Assembly (NCBI RefSeq): GCF_905221025.1
Contig: NZ_CAJNBL010000041.1
Span: 62,001 to 126,000 of the forward strand
Length of the DNA: 64,000 bases
Direction: 5' to 3'
Source of the DNA: Candidatus Nitrotoga fabula
Lineage (GTDB): Bacteria > Pseudomonadota > Gammaproteobacteria > Burkholderiales > Gallionellaceae
Below, piece by piece: positions 17,549-28,332 of this stretch. A program made the position numbers and the translations under genes. Within the stretch, counting starts at the first letter, position 1. Every line of letters begins with the position of its first letter. The notes under the pieces were generated by a model, which did no database searches, was not told the DNA's origin, and saw only the letters and a program-made list of their open reading frames with translations.

Positions 17549-17674
17549 AGTGGTTATTTCTCTGTATTAGTCAGTATGCATGTATGGAAAATGGTTTTGA
17601 TCGCTATGGTCCGCCCATATACGGTGCGGCAGGATAGATGAGATTTGAAGCCGGGTTGAAGGCAGGGCCGTCTG

Positions 17675-18319
17675 TCAAGGTTTGCATGATCGGGTGATTT
17701 TTTCCGGTTCCTGTTGCTGTAACAAATAAATCAGGTTCTGTGCCAGCAGAGTTTCGAGCCGGGTTTGCGAGACTTCAATTCCCAGATTTTTCGCCTGGGT
17801 AATGCGCAATCCGGAAAATCCGCACGGGTTGATGCTGGAAAACGGGGCAAGATCCATGTTTACGTTAAATGCGAGGCCATGGTAGCAGTATCCACTGCGG
17901 ATTTTTAAGCCGAGCGAGGCAATTTTTTCATCACCCACATATACTCCCGGTGCTTCTGCGCGACCTTGTGCTGATATGTCGAAGGATGCAAGCAAATTAA
18001 TTATGGCCTGCTCCATCAGGCGCACCAGTCCGCGTACATTCAATTTCCAGCGGCGCATATCCAGTAGCAGGTAGGCAATGATCTGGCCTGGGCCATGATA
18101 TGTGATCTGTCCGCCACGGTCGGTCCGGATTATCGGGATGTTGCCCGCATGGAGCAGATGTTCCGGTTTCCCGGCCAGCCCCTGGGTATAGACCGGTGGA
18201 TGCTGAAGCAGCCATATTTCGTCACGGGTAGCGGCATTGCGCACATCCGTGAATTGCCTCATTTCCTGCCAGGCATTTTGGTAATCGATCATGCCAAGAT
18301 GTTTGACCAGCGGCTGCAT
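17675..18319 (-). CDS. lipB: Octanoyl-[ACP]:protein N-octanoyltransferase
   Basis: Transfers octanoate from acyl-carrier protein to lipoyl domains, the step before LipA. The 214 aa contain RGGQITYHGPGQIIAYLLLD, the catalytic lysine region ASLGLKIRSGYCYHGLAFNV and the catalytic cysteine in NPCGFSGLRIT. It starts 4 bases after the end of the DUF493 gene, so the two are almost certainly cotranscribed. Confidence 0.97.
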   Translation of the reverse strand: MQPLVKHLGMIDYQNAWQEMRQFTDVRNAATRDEIWLLQHPPVYTQGLAGKPEHLLHAGNIPIIRTDRGGQITYHGPGQIIAYLLLDMRRWKLNVRGLVRLMEQAIINLLASFDISAQGRAEAPGVYVGDEKIASLGLKIRSGYCYHGLAFNVNMDLAPFSSINPCGFSGLRITQAKNLGIEVSQTRLETLLAQNLIYLLQQQEPEKITRSCKP

Positions 18320-18323
18320 GGTC

Positions 18324-18632
18324 CTAGAGCACCATCACCACTTGCGGATGAGCGCTCAATTCCTGGTACAGTGCATCCAGCTGCTCGCGTGATGTTGCAC
18401 GTATGGTACATGTCAGGCTGATATAGCGTGCCGCCTTGCTTGGTCGCATTTCCACGGTGGCCATATCAAAACCAGGGTCATGCCGCATTACCACGTCCGC
18501 TACTGCCTGCGCGAAACCATGCTGAGACAATCCCATGATCTTGATGGGAAAATCGCAGGGATATTGAATAAGGCTTTCCGGTAGAACCATGGCTGATTTC
18601 ATGTCCGTTCTATAGTTCAGTGTTTCTGTCAT
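18324..18632 (-). CDS. DUF493 (YbeD-like) protein
   Basis: Small conserved cytoplasmic protein with an ACT-like fold, typically encoded between dacA/dat and lipB; its molecular role is not established. The core runs IQYPCDFPIKIMGLSQHGFA, then ARYISLTCTIRATSREQLDALYQEL and ends with HPQVVMVL, as in YbeD (VLMVL ending). Candidate starts are ATG 18632 (102 aa), ATG 18602 (92 aa, closest to E. coli YbeD) and ATG 18689. None has a strong ribosome-binding site, so the N-terminus is uncertain. Confidence 0.85.
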   Translation of the reverse strand: MTETLNYRTDMKSAMVLPESLIQYPCDFPIKIMGLSQHGFAQAVADVVMRHDPGFDMATVEMRPSKAARYISLTCTIRATSREQLDALYQELSAHPQVVMVL

Positions 18633-18739
18633 CGCAGGATTTTCAGCCTGCCATGCAGTGTATATTTTATTCATCAACTGGATGCTCATGCTACCCGTCA
18701 GACTGCTGGCCGATTGTATAAAACAAGGGTCTGATTTTT

Positions 18740-19600
18740 TCAGGAGGTTTTACGCATCACATCCTGTTTGTAATCCTGGTATAGCTTGTGCAGTCTGGTA
18801 AACATCGCCCCGGGTTTTCCGGAACCTACTGGCTGGTTATCCAGTGTGGTGATGGCCAGAACCTCTTTGGTAGAGGATGTCAGCAGCAGTTCATCTGGGC
18901 TGGACAGTTCTTCCTTCCCAATCCGGCGTATTTCGTAGCGGATGTTGTTGGTGGTGGCAATTTCCAGTATCACGTCGTAGGTAATTCCCGGAAGCATGAA
19001 ATGATCCTTGGGCGGGGCAAGCAGAACGTCGTTTTTCACCAGGAAAATGTTGCTGGCCGCTCCTTCTGTCATAAACTCATTGTCGCGGATCAGTATGGTT
19101 TCGGAACAGCCTGCATCTATTGCCATCTGGCGCAACAGCACATTGGGGAGGAGGGAAGTCGCCTTGATGTCGCAACGCAGCCAGCGGTTATCCGGCGCCG
19201 TTATTGCCCTCACGCCGCTTGCAAGAAGTTCGACGGGCGGAGTAACGAGCGGGCTGCTCATGATGAATATGGTCGGCTGGACCAGAGGATTCGGGAAAGC
19301 ATGGTCACGTTTGGCTACGCCGCGTGTGATATGCAGATAAATGTACTGGTCTTCTGCTTCATTGCGTTTGATCAGATCATTGATGATGCCGGTCCATTCC
19401 TGGTTGCTATGCGGGTTTGGCAGGCGTATTCCGTCCAGGCTGTATTGCAGGCGTCGGAGATGCTCTGTCAAGCGAAAAACATGACGTGAATATGCCGGGA
19501 TTACTTCGTATATCCCGTCGCCGAAGATAAAGCCACGATCCAGTACCGGGATTCGGGCTTCTTCAATGGGCATGAATTGCCCGTTCAAATAGACTGTCAT
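18740..19600 (-). CDS. dat: D-amino acid aminotransferase (class IV, PLP)
   Basis: Makes D-glutamate/D-alanine by transamination, feeding cell-wall synthesis. ATG 19600 has AAGGAT upstream; an ATG at 19618 is possible but less favoured. The 286 aa show fold type IV features: VLDRGFIFGDGIYEVIPAY near the N-terminus, the PLP lysine in CDIKATSLLPNVLLRQ, and TEGAASNIFLV. It lies between dacC and the lipoate genes, an order common in betaproteobacteria. Branched-chain aminotransferase is the alternative for this fold, but the context favours the D-amino-acid enzyme. Confidence 0.88.
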   Translation of the reverse strand: MTVYLNGQFMPIEEARIPVLDRGFIFGDGIYEVIPAYSRHVFRLTEHLRRLQYSLDGIRLPNPHSNQEWTGIINDLIKRNEAEDQYIYLHITRGVAKRDHAFPNPLVQPTIFIMSSPLVTPPVELLASGVRAITAPDNRWLRCDIKATSLLPNVLLRQMAIDAGCSETILIRDNEFMTEGAASNIFLVKNDVLLAPPKDHFMLPGITYDVILEIATTNNIRYEIRRIGKEELSSPDELLLTSSTKEVLAITTLDNQPVGSGKPGAMFTRLHKLYQDYKQDVMRKTS

Positions 19601-19632
19601 GGTGCGATCCTTTTGCATTTTTGAAGATGCGA

Positions 19633-20772
19633 TTATTTAAAAAGCAGGCGAATACTGTCCCATCCGCGCGAAAATACATTGGCCAACGGTACTGGGCTGA
19701 GCGCAACCAGCTTGTATTCGGCATAGGGTTTCCCGCCCAGGGTGATTTTCATTGTACCGATTGCCTGGCCACCGGAAACTGGCGCAATCAGCGGCCGGGG
19801 GGTTTCCATGGTGGCTTTTAGTTGTGACCGCTGCCCTGCGGGTATGTTCAGGAACAGATCGTTCCGGAATCCTACATTGATTTTGGTTTCGGTGCCTTTC
19901 CAGATCCGCAGGCTGGCGACGGGCTGGTTTTTCTGGTACAGACGGACAGTTTCAAAATTCTGGAAGCCGTAATTCAGCAGTTTCTGGCTTTCGGTGGCGC
20001 GCAAGTACTCGGAAGGCGCACCCAGTACCACGGATATCAGGCGTCTCTGGTCGCGTTTGGCAGAGGCAACCAGACAGAATCCAGCGCTCTCTGTATGTCC
20101 TGTTTTCATACCGTCGACATAGGGATCCATCCACAATAAACGGTTGCGGTTGGATTGCCTGATATTGTTATACTGGTATTCGCGCATGCTGTAGATGGGG
20201 TAGTGTTCAGGAAACTCACGCACGATGGCGGCTGCGAGCAGTGCGGTATCGTATGCACTGGAATAGTGCTGAGGATGCGGCATGCCGGTGGCATTGGTGT
20301 AGTGGGTGTTGGCCATTCCCAGTCGCTTTGCTTCCTGGTTCATCATTCCGGCGAAACTTTCTTCGCTGCCGGCTATGGTGATTGCCAGTACGCGTGCAGC
20401 GTCATTGCCGGATTGAACGATGAGACCGCGCAATAATTCAGAAATCGTAACCGGCTTGCGTCTGTCCAGAAACATGACAGATTCGGAGCCCAGCTTCTGC
20501 AATGCTGCTTCCGGGGGTGTGACAGCATGATCCGGGGAAAGTTTTTTCTGTCTGAGAGAGCTGAAAGTCAGGTAAGCCGTCATCAGCTTGGTAAGGGAAG
20601 CGGGTTCGTTGCGCTGATGGCCATTTTGGTTGACCAGAGTCTGATTGCTGGCGAAATCGTAGAGTACATAGGATTTGGCCGCCAGTACTGGCGCAGGAGG
20701 TACGGCTGCTACTTGTGCCTGGGCAAGCAAAGGCAAGAACAGGACGATAATAAATGACAGTACAGACTTCAT
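19633..20772 (-). CDS. dacC: D-alanyl-D-alanine carboxypeptidase (PBP5/6 type)
   Basis: Trims the terminal D-Ala of peptidoglycan stem peptides on the periplasmic face. The 379 aa begin with a signal peptide (MKSVLSFIIVLFLPLLAQAQ). The penicillin-binding motifs follow: SLTK (SxxK, catalytic serine), SGNDA (SxN) and KTGHT (KTG). A PBP5 C-terminal beta domain comes next, and the chain ends in an amphipathic anchor (VFSRGWDSIRLLFK). It is the first gene of the leftward operon. Whether it equals dacA or dacC of E. coli cannot be decided. Confidence 0.93.
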   Translation of the reverse strand: MKSVLSFIIVLFLPLLAQAQVAAVPPAPVLAAKSYVLYDFASNQTLVNQNGHQRNEPASLTKLMTAYLTFSSLRQKKLSPDHAVTPPEAALQKLGSESVMFLDRRKPVTISELLRGLIVQSGNDAARVLAITIAGSEESFAGMMNQEAKRLGMANTHYTNATGMPHPQHYSSAYDTALLAAAIVREFPEHYPIYSMREYQYNNIRQSNRNRLLWMDPYVDGMKTGHTESAGFCLVASAKRDQRRLISVVLGAPSEYLRATESQKLLNYGFQNFETVRLYQKNQPVASLRIWKGTETKINVGFRNDLFLNIPAGQRSQLKATMETPRPLIAPVSGGQAIGTMKITLGGKPYAEYKLVALSPVPLANVFSRGWDSIRLLFK

Positions 20773-21113
20773 GTCGGGTCCAGTGCTAAAAGCGTAATTA
20801 TAGACTTCCGGAAATGGATGGGCTACGGGAGAGTGATCGGACGCCCGGTTATGAGCATCGGGTTATGTGTATATGGCAAGAAAATCCGGAAAACTGCAGG
20901 TTGGATAGCCGCCCTTTTCCAGATTTCCTGTAACTAACGTCTTGCAGGAAGTGTGGTGTCTCAGATATGGACTGGAGTATTATGTCAATACTGGCGTCAT
21001 AGTCGGCATGTCTGGCGCACCCAGGCAGAAAAAGGACGATCATTGTTAATTCTTGCATATTTAATGTATCGTAACAATGCAATAAAAATTTTGAAGACAG
21101 AAAGGGGATTCAT
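20773..21113. other. Divergent intergenic region dacC / copper chaperone
   Basis: About 340 bases holding the promoters of the leftward dacC operon and the rightward PCu(A)C gene. AAAGGGGA at about 21101-21108 is the ribosome-binding site of the latter. No credible coding frame. Confidence 0.5.
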
Positions 21114-21572
21114 GTGCGTATTATAATTGCAACCATCGTGCTGTTTTTTTCAATCCAGGCTTGGGCAGGGAACGTGGCGGTGAGCGATGCTTCGGCACGT
21201 GCCACCGCACCCGGACAGGACAGCGCCACCATCCGGCTTTCCATTACCAGCCAAAAAGATGGACGCCTGGTGGCAGTGTCCAGCGCGATTGCCGGTGCTG
21301 TCGAAATTCATGGCATGGTACATGAAAACGGCATGATGAAAATGCGTCCTATGGATTCACTCCCATTGCCGGCGGGCAAGACCGTCAAGCTAGGTGCAGG
21401 CGGCACGCACGTAATGTTGCTGGGTCTCAAAAAACCGCTTAAAACAGGTGATATTGTGCCTCTGGTCATCACGGTAGAGTTTACAGACAAGAAGCAGGAA
21501 AAGGTTGATGTGAACGCTGGAGTCAAGCCTCTTGCTACCGGTCGTGGCGGACATGATCATTCCATGCATTAG
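21114..21572 (+). CDS. Periplasmic copper chaperone PCu(A)C
   Basis: Delivers Cu(I) to cytochrome oxidase and related targets in the periplasm. It starts at GTG 21114, chosen because AAAGGGGA is well spaced; the ATG two bases earlier is out of frame. The 152 aa open with a signal peptide (MRIIIATIVLFFSIQAWA). The copper motif H(M)-x10-M-x21-H-x-M is visible around VEIHGMVHENGMMKMRPMDS and GGTHVMLLGL. The C-terminus GRGGHDHSMH adds His/Met ligands. No oxidase genes are in the window. Nearby exported proteins with Met/His tracts make a metal-handling theme. Confidence 0.9.
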   Translation: MRIIIATIVLFFSIQAWAGNVAVSDASARATAPGQDSATIRLSITSQKDGRLVAVSSAIAGAVEIHGMVHENGMMKMRPMDSLPLPAGKTVKLGAGGTHVMLLGLKKPLKTGDIVPLVITVEFTDKKQEKVDVNAGVKPLATGRGGHDHSMH

Positions 21573-21678
21573 TTTTGATTGCTGAATCTGGAAAGTCTGT
21601 TCCGGGGATGTGATGGTCTGTGTGCCTATTTCTGTTTATTTCCCGGTGATAGGGAGACAAAGTTCTGCGGTAAAATAG

Positions 21679-23246
<1,568 letters not shown>

Positions 23247-23486
23247 TGAATGGCGGCCGTATATTGCATCCATTGTATAGATGACTGGTGCATCAGCAAG
23301 CTGGTGCAATTCTTTTCAGCGGTCATTTTTTCAACTGAATTGCCGGGAACAGGCCTAAAACAGGCTCGTCATGCTGTCCGGATCATTTTCAGCAGGTATG
23401 GCAGCAGTGTTGCCAGATCGTGATGATAAGGTTGCCGTTTGCCATGACCAGGCTTTTTTTATTAATACAATCAGGGGTGCCCCCAC

Positions 23487-24602
23487 ATGATCTTGATCTT
23501 GTCCTCCAATACTGACCGGAATAGTGCGGATTACCGACAACTGATGGCCTATCTTTCCGGATTGCGCGATATTGCCGTGCGTGTGCATGAAGAGCGTGGC
23601 GCAGAACAGTCTCTTACAGAGATTTACCTGATTGGCGATACCATGTCGCTGGATGTCAAGGACATGCAAAGCCTGCCTTGTGTCGAACGGGTCGTGCGAG
23701 TATCAGAGGAATTCCGCATTCTTGGGCGGCATAAGGATGATTTGCGCCCACAGCATTTTGATTACAATGGCATTCGTTTCGGTCAGGATACGTTTCATGT
23801 TTTTGCCGGACTGTGTGCTGTAGACAATGCCGGACATGTCGAGGCCATGCTGAAGGCGTTACGGGATCAAGGCCAGGTCTGCACGCGTATGGGTGCCTAT
23901 AAACCGCGAACCAGTCCTTATGCCTTTCAAGGGCATGGCAAGAATTGCCTGCCATATGTTTTTGACTTGGCAGGAAAATATGGCATAAAAGTAATTGCCA
24001 TGGAAATCACGCATGAATCTCACCTCGATGAAATCCGTGCTGCATTGCAGCAGACGGGTAACCCTACCGGCGTGATGCTGCAGATTGGGACACGAAATAC
24101 ACAGAATTTTGAATTATTGAAAATTGTCGGACGCCAAAAAGAATTTCCTGTGCTGCTCAAGCGGGGTTTTGGTATCACGCTGGATGAATCGCTCAATGCT
24201 GCCGAATATCTGGCATCGGAAGGGAACCGCAAAGTCGTGTTCGGTTTACGCGGGATGAAAACCAACATGGGGGACCCTCACCGCAATTTTGTGGATTTCG
24301 CTCATGTGCCGGTAGTCAAGCGCCTGACCCGGATGCCGGTTTGCATTGATCCTTCACATTCGGTTGGCATCCGTAGTGCTGCACCCGACGGAGTTCTTGA
24401 TTTAATGCATGTTACCGCGCAGGGAGTGATGGCTGGCGCCAACATGGTGCTGGTGGATTTTCATCCTGCCCCGTTACAGGCTTTGGTGGACGGACCGCAG
24501 GCATTGTTGCTGAAAGAATTGCCGCATTTTCTGGAAGATGTGCAAATTGCACGTGAAGCATATCTCCAGCGCGTGGCACTGGCGCAACGGTATGCACAGT
24601 AA
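23487..24602 (+). CDS. 3-deoxy-7-phosphoheptulonate (DAHP) synthase, type I beta
   Basis: First step of the shikimate pathway, condensing phosphoenolpyruvate and erythrose 4-phosphate. The 371 aa contain an N-terminal ferredoxin-like regulatory domain (about residues 1-75) and the KDPG-aldolase-type barrel. Typical stretches are RMGAYKPRTSPYAFQGHG, QIGTRNTQNFELLKIVG, PVLLKRGFG and PVCIDPSHSVG. This architecture marks the I-beta (KDO8PS-like) class and not the AroF/G/H class of E. coli. It stands alone, with about 240 bases of non-coding sequence upstream. Confidence 0.92.
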   Translation: MILILSSNTDRNSADYRQLMAYLSGLRDIAVRVHEERGAEQSLTEIYLIGDTMSLDVKDMQSLPCVERVVRVSEEFRILGRHKDDLRPQHFDYNGIRFGQDTFHVFAGLCAVDNAGHVEAMLKALRDQGQVCTRMGAYKPRTSPYAFQGHGKNCLPYVFDLAGKYGIKVIAMEITHESHLDEIRAALQQTGNPTGVMLQIGTRNTQNFELLKIVGRQKEFPVLLKRGFGITLDESLNAAEYLASEGNRKVVFGLRGMKTNMGDPHRNFVDFAHVPVVKRLTRMPVCIDPSHSVGIRSAAPDGVLDLMHVTAQGVMAGANMVLVDFHPAPLQALVDGPQALLLKELPHFLEDVQIAREAYLQRVALAQRYAQ

Positions 24603-24686
24603 ACAGAATTGCTGCATTACTGCCGGTATATCTCTTTACGCGTTCTTTTGCCCCACATTCAGTTTTCCGTTGGTAGACGGATACGA

Positions 24687-25574
24687 ATGAAGATAGTGCA
24701 GCAATGCCTGTTTTTGATCTTATGGCTGCCTGTTTTTTGTCAGGCTGCGCAGGCTGTGACCCGGCATACGGTTATTGATGATCAAGGCAATCAGGTGGCA
24801 TTTTTTACACCTCCACAGCGAGTGATTTCTCTTGCTCCCAATCTTACTGAGCTTGTCTTTGCGGCAGGGATGGGAGGCCATTTGGTAGCCGTTTCCGCAT
24901 ACAGTGATTATCCCCGGCAAGCCAGATTGCTGAAGCAGATAGGCGACGCATACCGTCTGGATTGGGAGAAACTGATTGCTTTCAGGCCGGACTTGCTGCT
25001 TGCGTGGGGTAGCGGCCTTTCAACGCAAGACCGTGCCAAGCTTGAGAAGCTGAAGCTGAAGGTTTTGATATTGGAACCTCGCAGCCTGAAGGATATTCCC
25101 AGGATACTTCGTTTGCTTGGGCGTATTTCTGGAAACAGGGTACAGGCAGATGCTTCGGCGACAGCCTTCGAGCGAGAGTTGCGTGACTTGCGCATGAAAT
25201 ATGCCGAGCGGGATCCGGTACGCGTTTATTTCCAGATTGCTGCTTACCCCATGCTAACTGTCAACGAAGATCATATAATCAGCGATGTGCTGCGCTTATG
25301 TGGTGGGCAGAACGTATTTGGTGCATTGTTTCAGTTGACTCCTGTTATTTCCAGTGAGGCACTGATAAAAGAAAACCCTCAGATACTGCTGGCAGCCGTT
25401 TCTACCCGTGGACAGGAGGAAGCTGTCGAGGAAATGTGGCGAGGGCTGCCATTACAAGCGGCCAGGCAAGGCCGCATGGCCTTTATCACCTCGGACCTGA
25501 TCAGCCGCTCTGCGCCGCGCATACTCTGGGGAGCAAGACAGGTGTGCGAACAGATCGAATTAGCAAGGCATTGA
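24687..25574 (+). CDS. BtuF-like periplasmic cobalamin/siderophore-binding protein
   Basis: Periplasmic-binding-protein type 2 family (helical backbone). I place the start at ATG 24687; a frame open to 24609 lacks signal-peptide character at its beginning. The 295 aa begin with a signal peptide (MKIVQQCLFLILWLPVFCQAAQA). The two lobes show RVISLAPNLTELVFAAG and FRPDLLLAWGSGLS, then ENPQILLAAVS, as in BtuF. Neither an ABC permease (BtuC) nor an ATPase (BtuD) is adjacent. A cobalamin adenosyltransferase lies 3 kb away, which supports a B12 role; an iron-chelate ligand is the alternative. Confidence 0.75.
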   Translation: MKIVQQCLFLILWLPVFCQAAQAVTRHTVIDDQGNQVAFFTPPQRVISLAPNLTELVFAAGMGGHLVAVSAYSDYPRQARLLKQIGDAYRLDWEKLIAFRPDLLLAWGSGLSTQDRAKLEKLKLKVLILEPRSLKDIPRILRLLGRISGNRVQADASATAFERELRDLRMKYAERDPVRVYFQIAAYPMLTVNEDHIISDVLRLCGGQNVFGALFQLTPVISSEALIKENPQILLAAVSTRGQEEAVEEMWRGLPLQAARQGRMAFITSDLISRSAPRILWGARQVCEQIELARH

Positions 25575-25901
25575 TGGCGGAGCAGGGCGGGCGTTGCAGG
25601 GAAGTGTTCTGCATGGAATTTCATCATGCATGAAAGTGAGTTTTGCAATATACCTATAAATTTAGCTGATATTTTCAGCTTTTCGCTTCATGCAAATAAC
25701 AATGCTGATAAAAAAATCCGGGAAGTGGTTCCCTAGAACGAAATTTGTTATGCTGAATTTTGTTTAATAACAAATTATTATTGTTATTAATTAATGTGAT
25801 TTCTTTAATAAAATCCAGGCAGGATCGCGCTTTTTTTACTACGAATAAGCCAGGATGTTGAGCCGGATTTCTGATGCGATATATAAACGGGTTAATTGAT
25901 T
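25575..25901. other. AT-rich intergenic region before the GDP-fucose gene
   Basis: About 330 bases with low GC between 25640 and 25830 and no credible frame. An imperfect dyad around AACAAATTATTATTGTT lies at about 25770-25788. It is likely to hold the promoter of the next gene. Confidence 0.4.
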
Positions 25902-26888
25902 ATGGATGATAATTCCAGAATTTATATTGCGGGTCACCGCGGTCTGGTTGGTTCTGCGCTAATGCGAAACTTGCATGCCAAAGGTTTTAAGAACCTGATT
26001 GGCCATAGTCACGCCGAACTGGATCTGACCAACCAGGCAGCTACGGACGCTTTTTTTTCACAGGAAAAGCCCAATTACGTCTTTCTGGCTGCCGCAAGGG
26101 TCGGGGGAATACTGGCTAATCATACCTATCCGGCTGAGTTTATCCGTGACAATCTGGCTATCCAGACAAACGTTATTCATGCAGCGTACCGCGCTGGAGT
26201 AAAGCGCCTGATGTTTCTGGGTTCCAGCTGCATCTATCCTAAATTTGCTCCTCAGCCCATGCGTGAGGATTATCTTTTGACCGGTCCACTGGAACCGACC
26301 AACCGCCCGTATGCCTTGGCAAAAATTGCCGGTATTGAAATGAGCTGGAGCTATAACCGTCAGTACGGGATGCAGAACCTGGCCGTGATGCCGACGAATC
26401 TGTATGGTCCCGGGGATAACTACGATCTGAACAATAGTCACGTGATTCCGGCTTTGATTAGAAAATTTCATGAAGCCAAGGTTCGCAACGAGAAACATGT
26501 GGAGGTCTGGGGAAATGGTTTAGCCAGGCGTGAATTCCTGTATAGCGAGGATATGGCGGATGCCTGCGTTCATTTGATGAATCTGCCGGACGAGCAATAT
26601 TGTGGATTGCTCGGTAGCGATGAAACTGTTAGTGGAAAGTTCGAGCCTCCTTTGGTGAACATTGGAACAGGGGAGGATATTGCCATCCGTGATCTGGCTG
26701 CCCTTGTACAGGAAACCGTGGGATATGAAGGAGAGATTTTTTTTGATTCATCCAAACAGACGGGTACGCCGCAAAAATTGCTGGATGTTTCCCGTCTGAA
26801 AGCTTTAGGGTGGAATCCTCCTACATCCCTGCGGCACGGGCTGGAAAAATCTTATGAAGATTTTAAAAAAAATCAAAAGGATAATTAA
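25902..26888 (+). CDS. fcl: GDP-L-fucose synthase
   Basis: NADPH-dependent 3,5-epimerase/4-reductase giving GDP-L-fucose for surface polysaccharide. Start ATG 25902 is preferred over the in-frame TTG at 25896. The 328 aa form an extended short-chain dehydrogenase. The Rossmann motif is [11 protein letters not shown], the catalytic serine and cysteine lie in LGSSCIYP, and YALAKIAG gives Yxxx[25 protein letters not shown] is typical of GDP-fucose synthase. It is convergent with gmd, which makes its substrate; the two genes are normally cotranscribed, so this arrangement is unusual. Confidence 0.93.
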   Translation: MDDNSRIYIAGHRGLVGSALMRNLHAKGFKNLIGHSHAELDLTNQAATDAFFSQEKPNYVFLAAARVGGILANHTYPAEFIRDNLAIQTNVIHAAYRAGVKRLMFLGSSCIYPKFAPQPMREDYLLTGPLEPTNRPYALAKIAGIEMSWSYNRQYGMQNLAVMPTNLYGPGDNYDLNNSHVIPALIRKFHEAKVRNEKHVEVWGNGLARREFLYSEDMADACVHLMNLPDEQYCGLLGSDETVSGKFEPPLVNIGTGEDIAIRDLAALVQETVGYEGEIFFDSSKQTGTPQKLLDVSRLKALGWNPPTSLRHGLEKSYEDFKKNQKDN

Positions 26889-27018
26889 TTATCCTGATAA
26901 TATTGTTTTGGTTGAAACCAGAAATTACGGAAGATTTGTTCGGAATGACTTTCGCTATGTTGAAATCAATGCAATGGCAGATGGATGCAAGCTCATGATT
27001 CGGGAAGTTGTCCTCTGA
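26854..27018 (+). CDS. Possible 54-aa ORF overlapping the end of fcl
   Basis: An ATG at 26854, out of frame with fcl, opens a 54-codon frame. It reads [20 protein letters not shown], then [20 protein letters not shown] and stops at 27016-27018. The sequence is protein-like, unlike a random shadow, and may be the start of a longer gene lost to deletion (for example a sugar-metabolism or methyltransferase gene). There is only a weak GGA ribosome-binding site. I do not recognise a family; it may be non-functional. Confidence 0.3.
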   Translation: MKILKKIKRIINYPDNIVLVETRNYGRFVRNDFRYVEINAMADGCKLMIREVVL

Positions 27019-27044
27019 TTTAGCCCACGGAATTCAAAATTATG

Positions 27045-27064
27045 TTTTCTGACACATCAGAAAA
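27045..27064. terminator. Hairpin between convergent fcl and gmd
   Basis: TTTTCTGA-CACA-TCAGAAAA is a perfect 8-bp stem with a 4-base loop, A/T at its base, so it could act on both strands. It is weaker in GC than a textbook terminator. It lies 22 bases past the gmd stop. Confidence 0.4.
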
Positions 27065-27085
27065 ACGGACGGGTTGCGTTCATGT

Positions 27086-28171
27086 TTATTCATGATAATC
27101 AAAAGCAGAAAATCCGTGCTTTTTAATCAGTTCGTCCCGTTCTGCGGCTTTCAGGTCTTCGCGCACCATTTCTGCAACCAGTTCACGAAATGAAGTTCTG
27201 GGTGTCCACCCCAGTTTCTTCTTTGCCTTGGTTGCGTCTCCCAGCAGGGTTTCTACCTCGGTCGGCCGGAAATAGCGCGGATCCACGGCTACGATACATT
27301 TTCCAGAAGCATCATAGCCTTTTTCGCTGACTCCTGATCCTTTCCAGTACATCCGGATGCCGAGCTCTTCTGCCGCAGCTGTTACAAAATCACGCACACT
27401 GTATTGCACACCGGTGGCAATGACATAATCCTCCGCCTGTTCCTGCTGTAGCATGAGCCATTGCATTTCTACATAGTCCCTGGCATGCCCCCAATCCCGT
27501 AATGAGTCCAGATTTCCTAGGAACAGGCAACTTTGCAGGTTCAGTTTGATGCGTGTGAGGGCGCGTGTAATTTTCCGGGTAACGAAGGTTTCTCCACGCA
27601 ACGGGCTTTCGTGGTTGAACAGGATTCCATTGCAGGCATAGATACCATAGGCCTCGCGGTAGTTGACCGTAATCCAGTAGGCGTAGAGCTTGGCTACAGC
27701 ATAGGGAGACCGGGGATAAAAGGGGGTAGTTTCCTTTTGCGGAATTTCCTGCACCAGGCCGTACAGTTCGGAAGTAGAAGCCTGGTAAAACCGGGATTTT
27801 CTTTCCAGTCCCAGTATCCGGATGGCTTCCAGTATGCGCAGGGGTCCCAGCGCGTCGGAGTTGGCTGTATATTCCGGTTCCTCGAACGATACCGCTACGT
27901 GGCTCTGTGCGGCAAGGTTGTAGATTTCATCTGGTTGCACCTGCTGGATAATGCGAATCAGGCTGCTGGAATCGGTCATGTCGCCATAATGCAGAATAAA
28001 ATTCCGGTTGCTAACGTGTGGATCCTGGTACAAGTGATCAATACGGTCTGTATTGAATAAAGAAGCACGACGCTTGATCCCATGTACATGATAGCCTTTT
28101 CCCAACAGGAATTCGGCAAGGTAAGCGCCGTCCTGCCCGGTTATGCCCGTGATTAAAGCGGTTTTTTTCAT
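27086..28171 (-). CDS. gmd: GDP-mannose 4,6-dehydratase
   Basis: Converts GDP-mannose to GDP-4-keto-6-deoxymannose, precursor of GDP-fucose and GDP-rhamnose-type sugars. The 361 aa show the NADP-binding [15 protein letters not shown], the RR-containing [19 protein letters not shown], the [15 protein letters not shown] segment holding the YxxxK pair, and [17 protein letters not shown]. This is a standard-length gmd. It is on the opposite strand to fcl and convergent with it, 197 bases apart. Confidence 0.95.
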   Translation of the reverse strand: MKKTALITGITGQDGAYLAEFLLGKGYHVHGIKRRASLFNTDRIDHLYQDPHVSNRNFILHYGDMTDSSSLIRIIQQVQPDEIYNLAAQSHVAVSFEEPEYTANSDALGPLRILEAIRILGLERKSRFYQASTSELYGLVQEIPQKETTPFYPRSPYAVAKLYAYWITVNYREAYGIYACNGILFNHESPLRGETFVTRKITRALTRIKLNLQSCLFLGNLDSLRDWGHARDYVEMQWLMLQQEQAEDYVIATGVQYSVRDFVTAAAEELGIRMYWKGSGVSEKGYDASGKCIVAVDPRYFRPTEVETLLGDATKAKKKLGWTPRTSFRELVAEMVREDLKAAERDELIKKHGFSAFDYHE

Positions 28172-28332
28172 TATTCAGGTAACCCTTGAGAGTGTTGATT
28201 TTAGGCCATCAAAATCTGGAAAATCCGGTTGTAATGGGAAATGCTGACAGCCGATTTTTCAGCAATCCCTGGTGGTTGTGTGCAAGTCATCCGCCCATTT
28301 CAAGAAAATCCAACAGGGCGAATGACGGTGTT

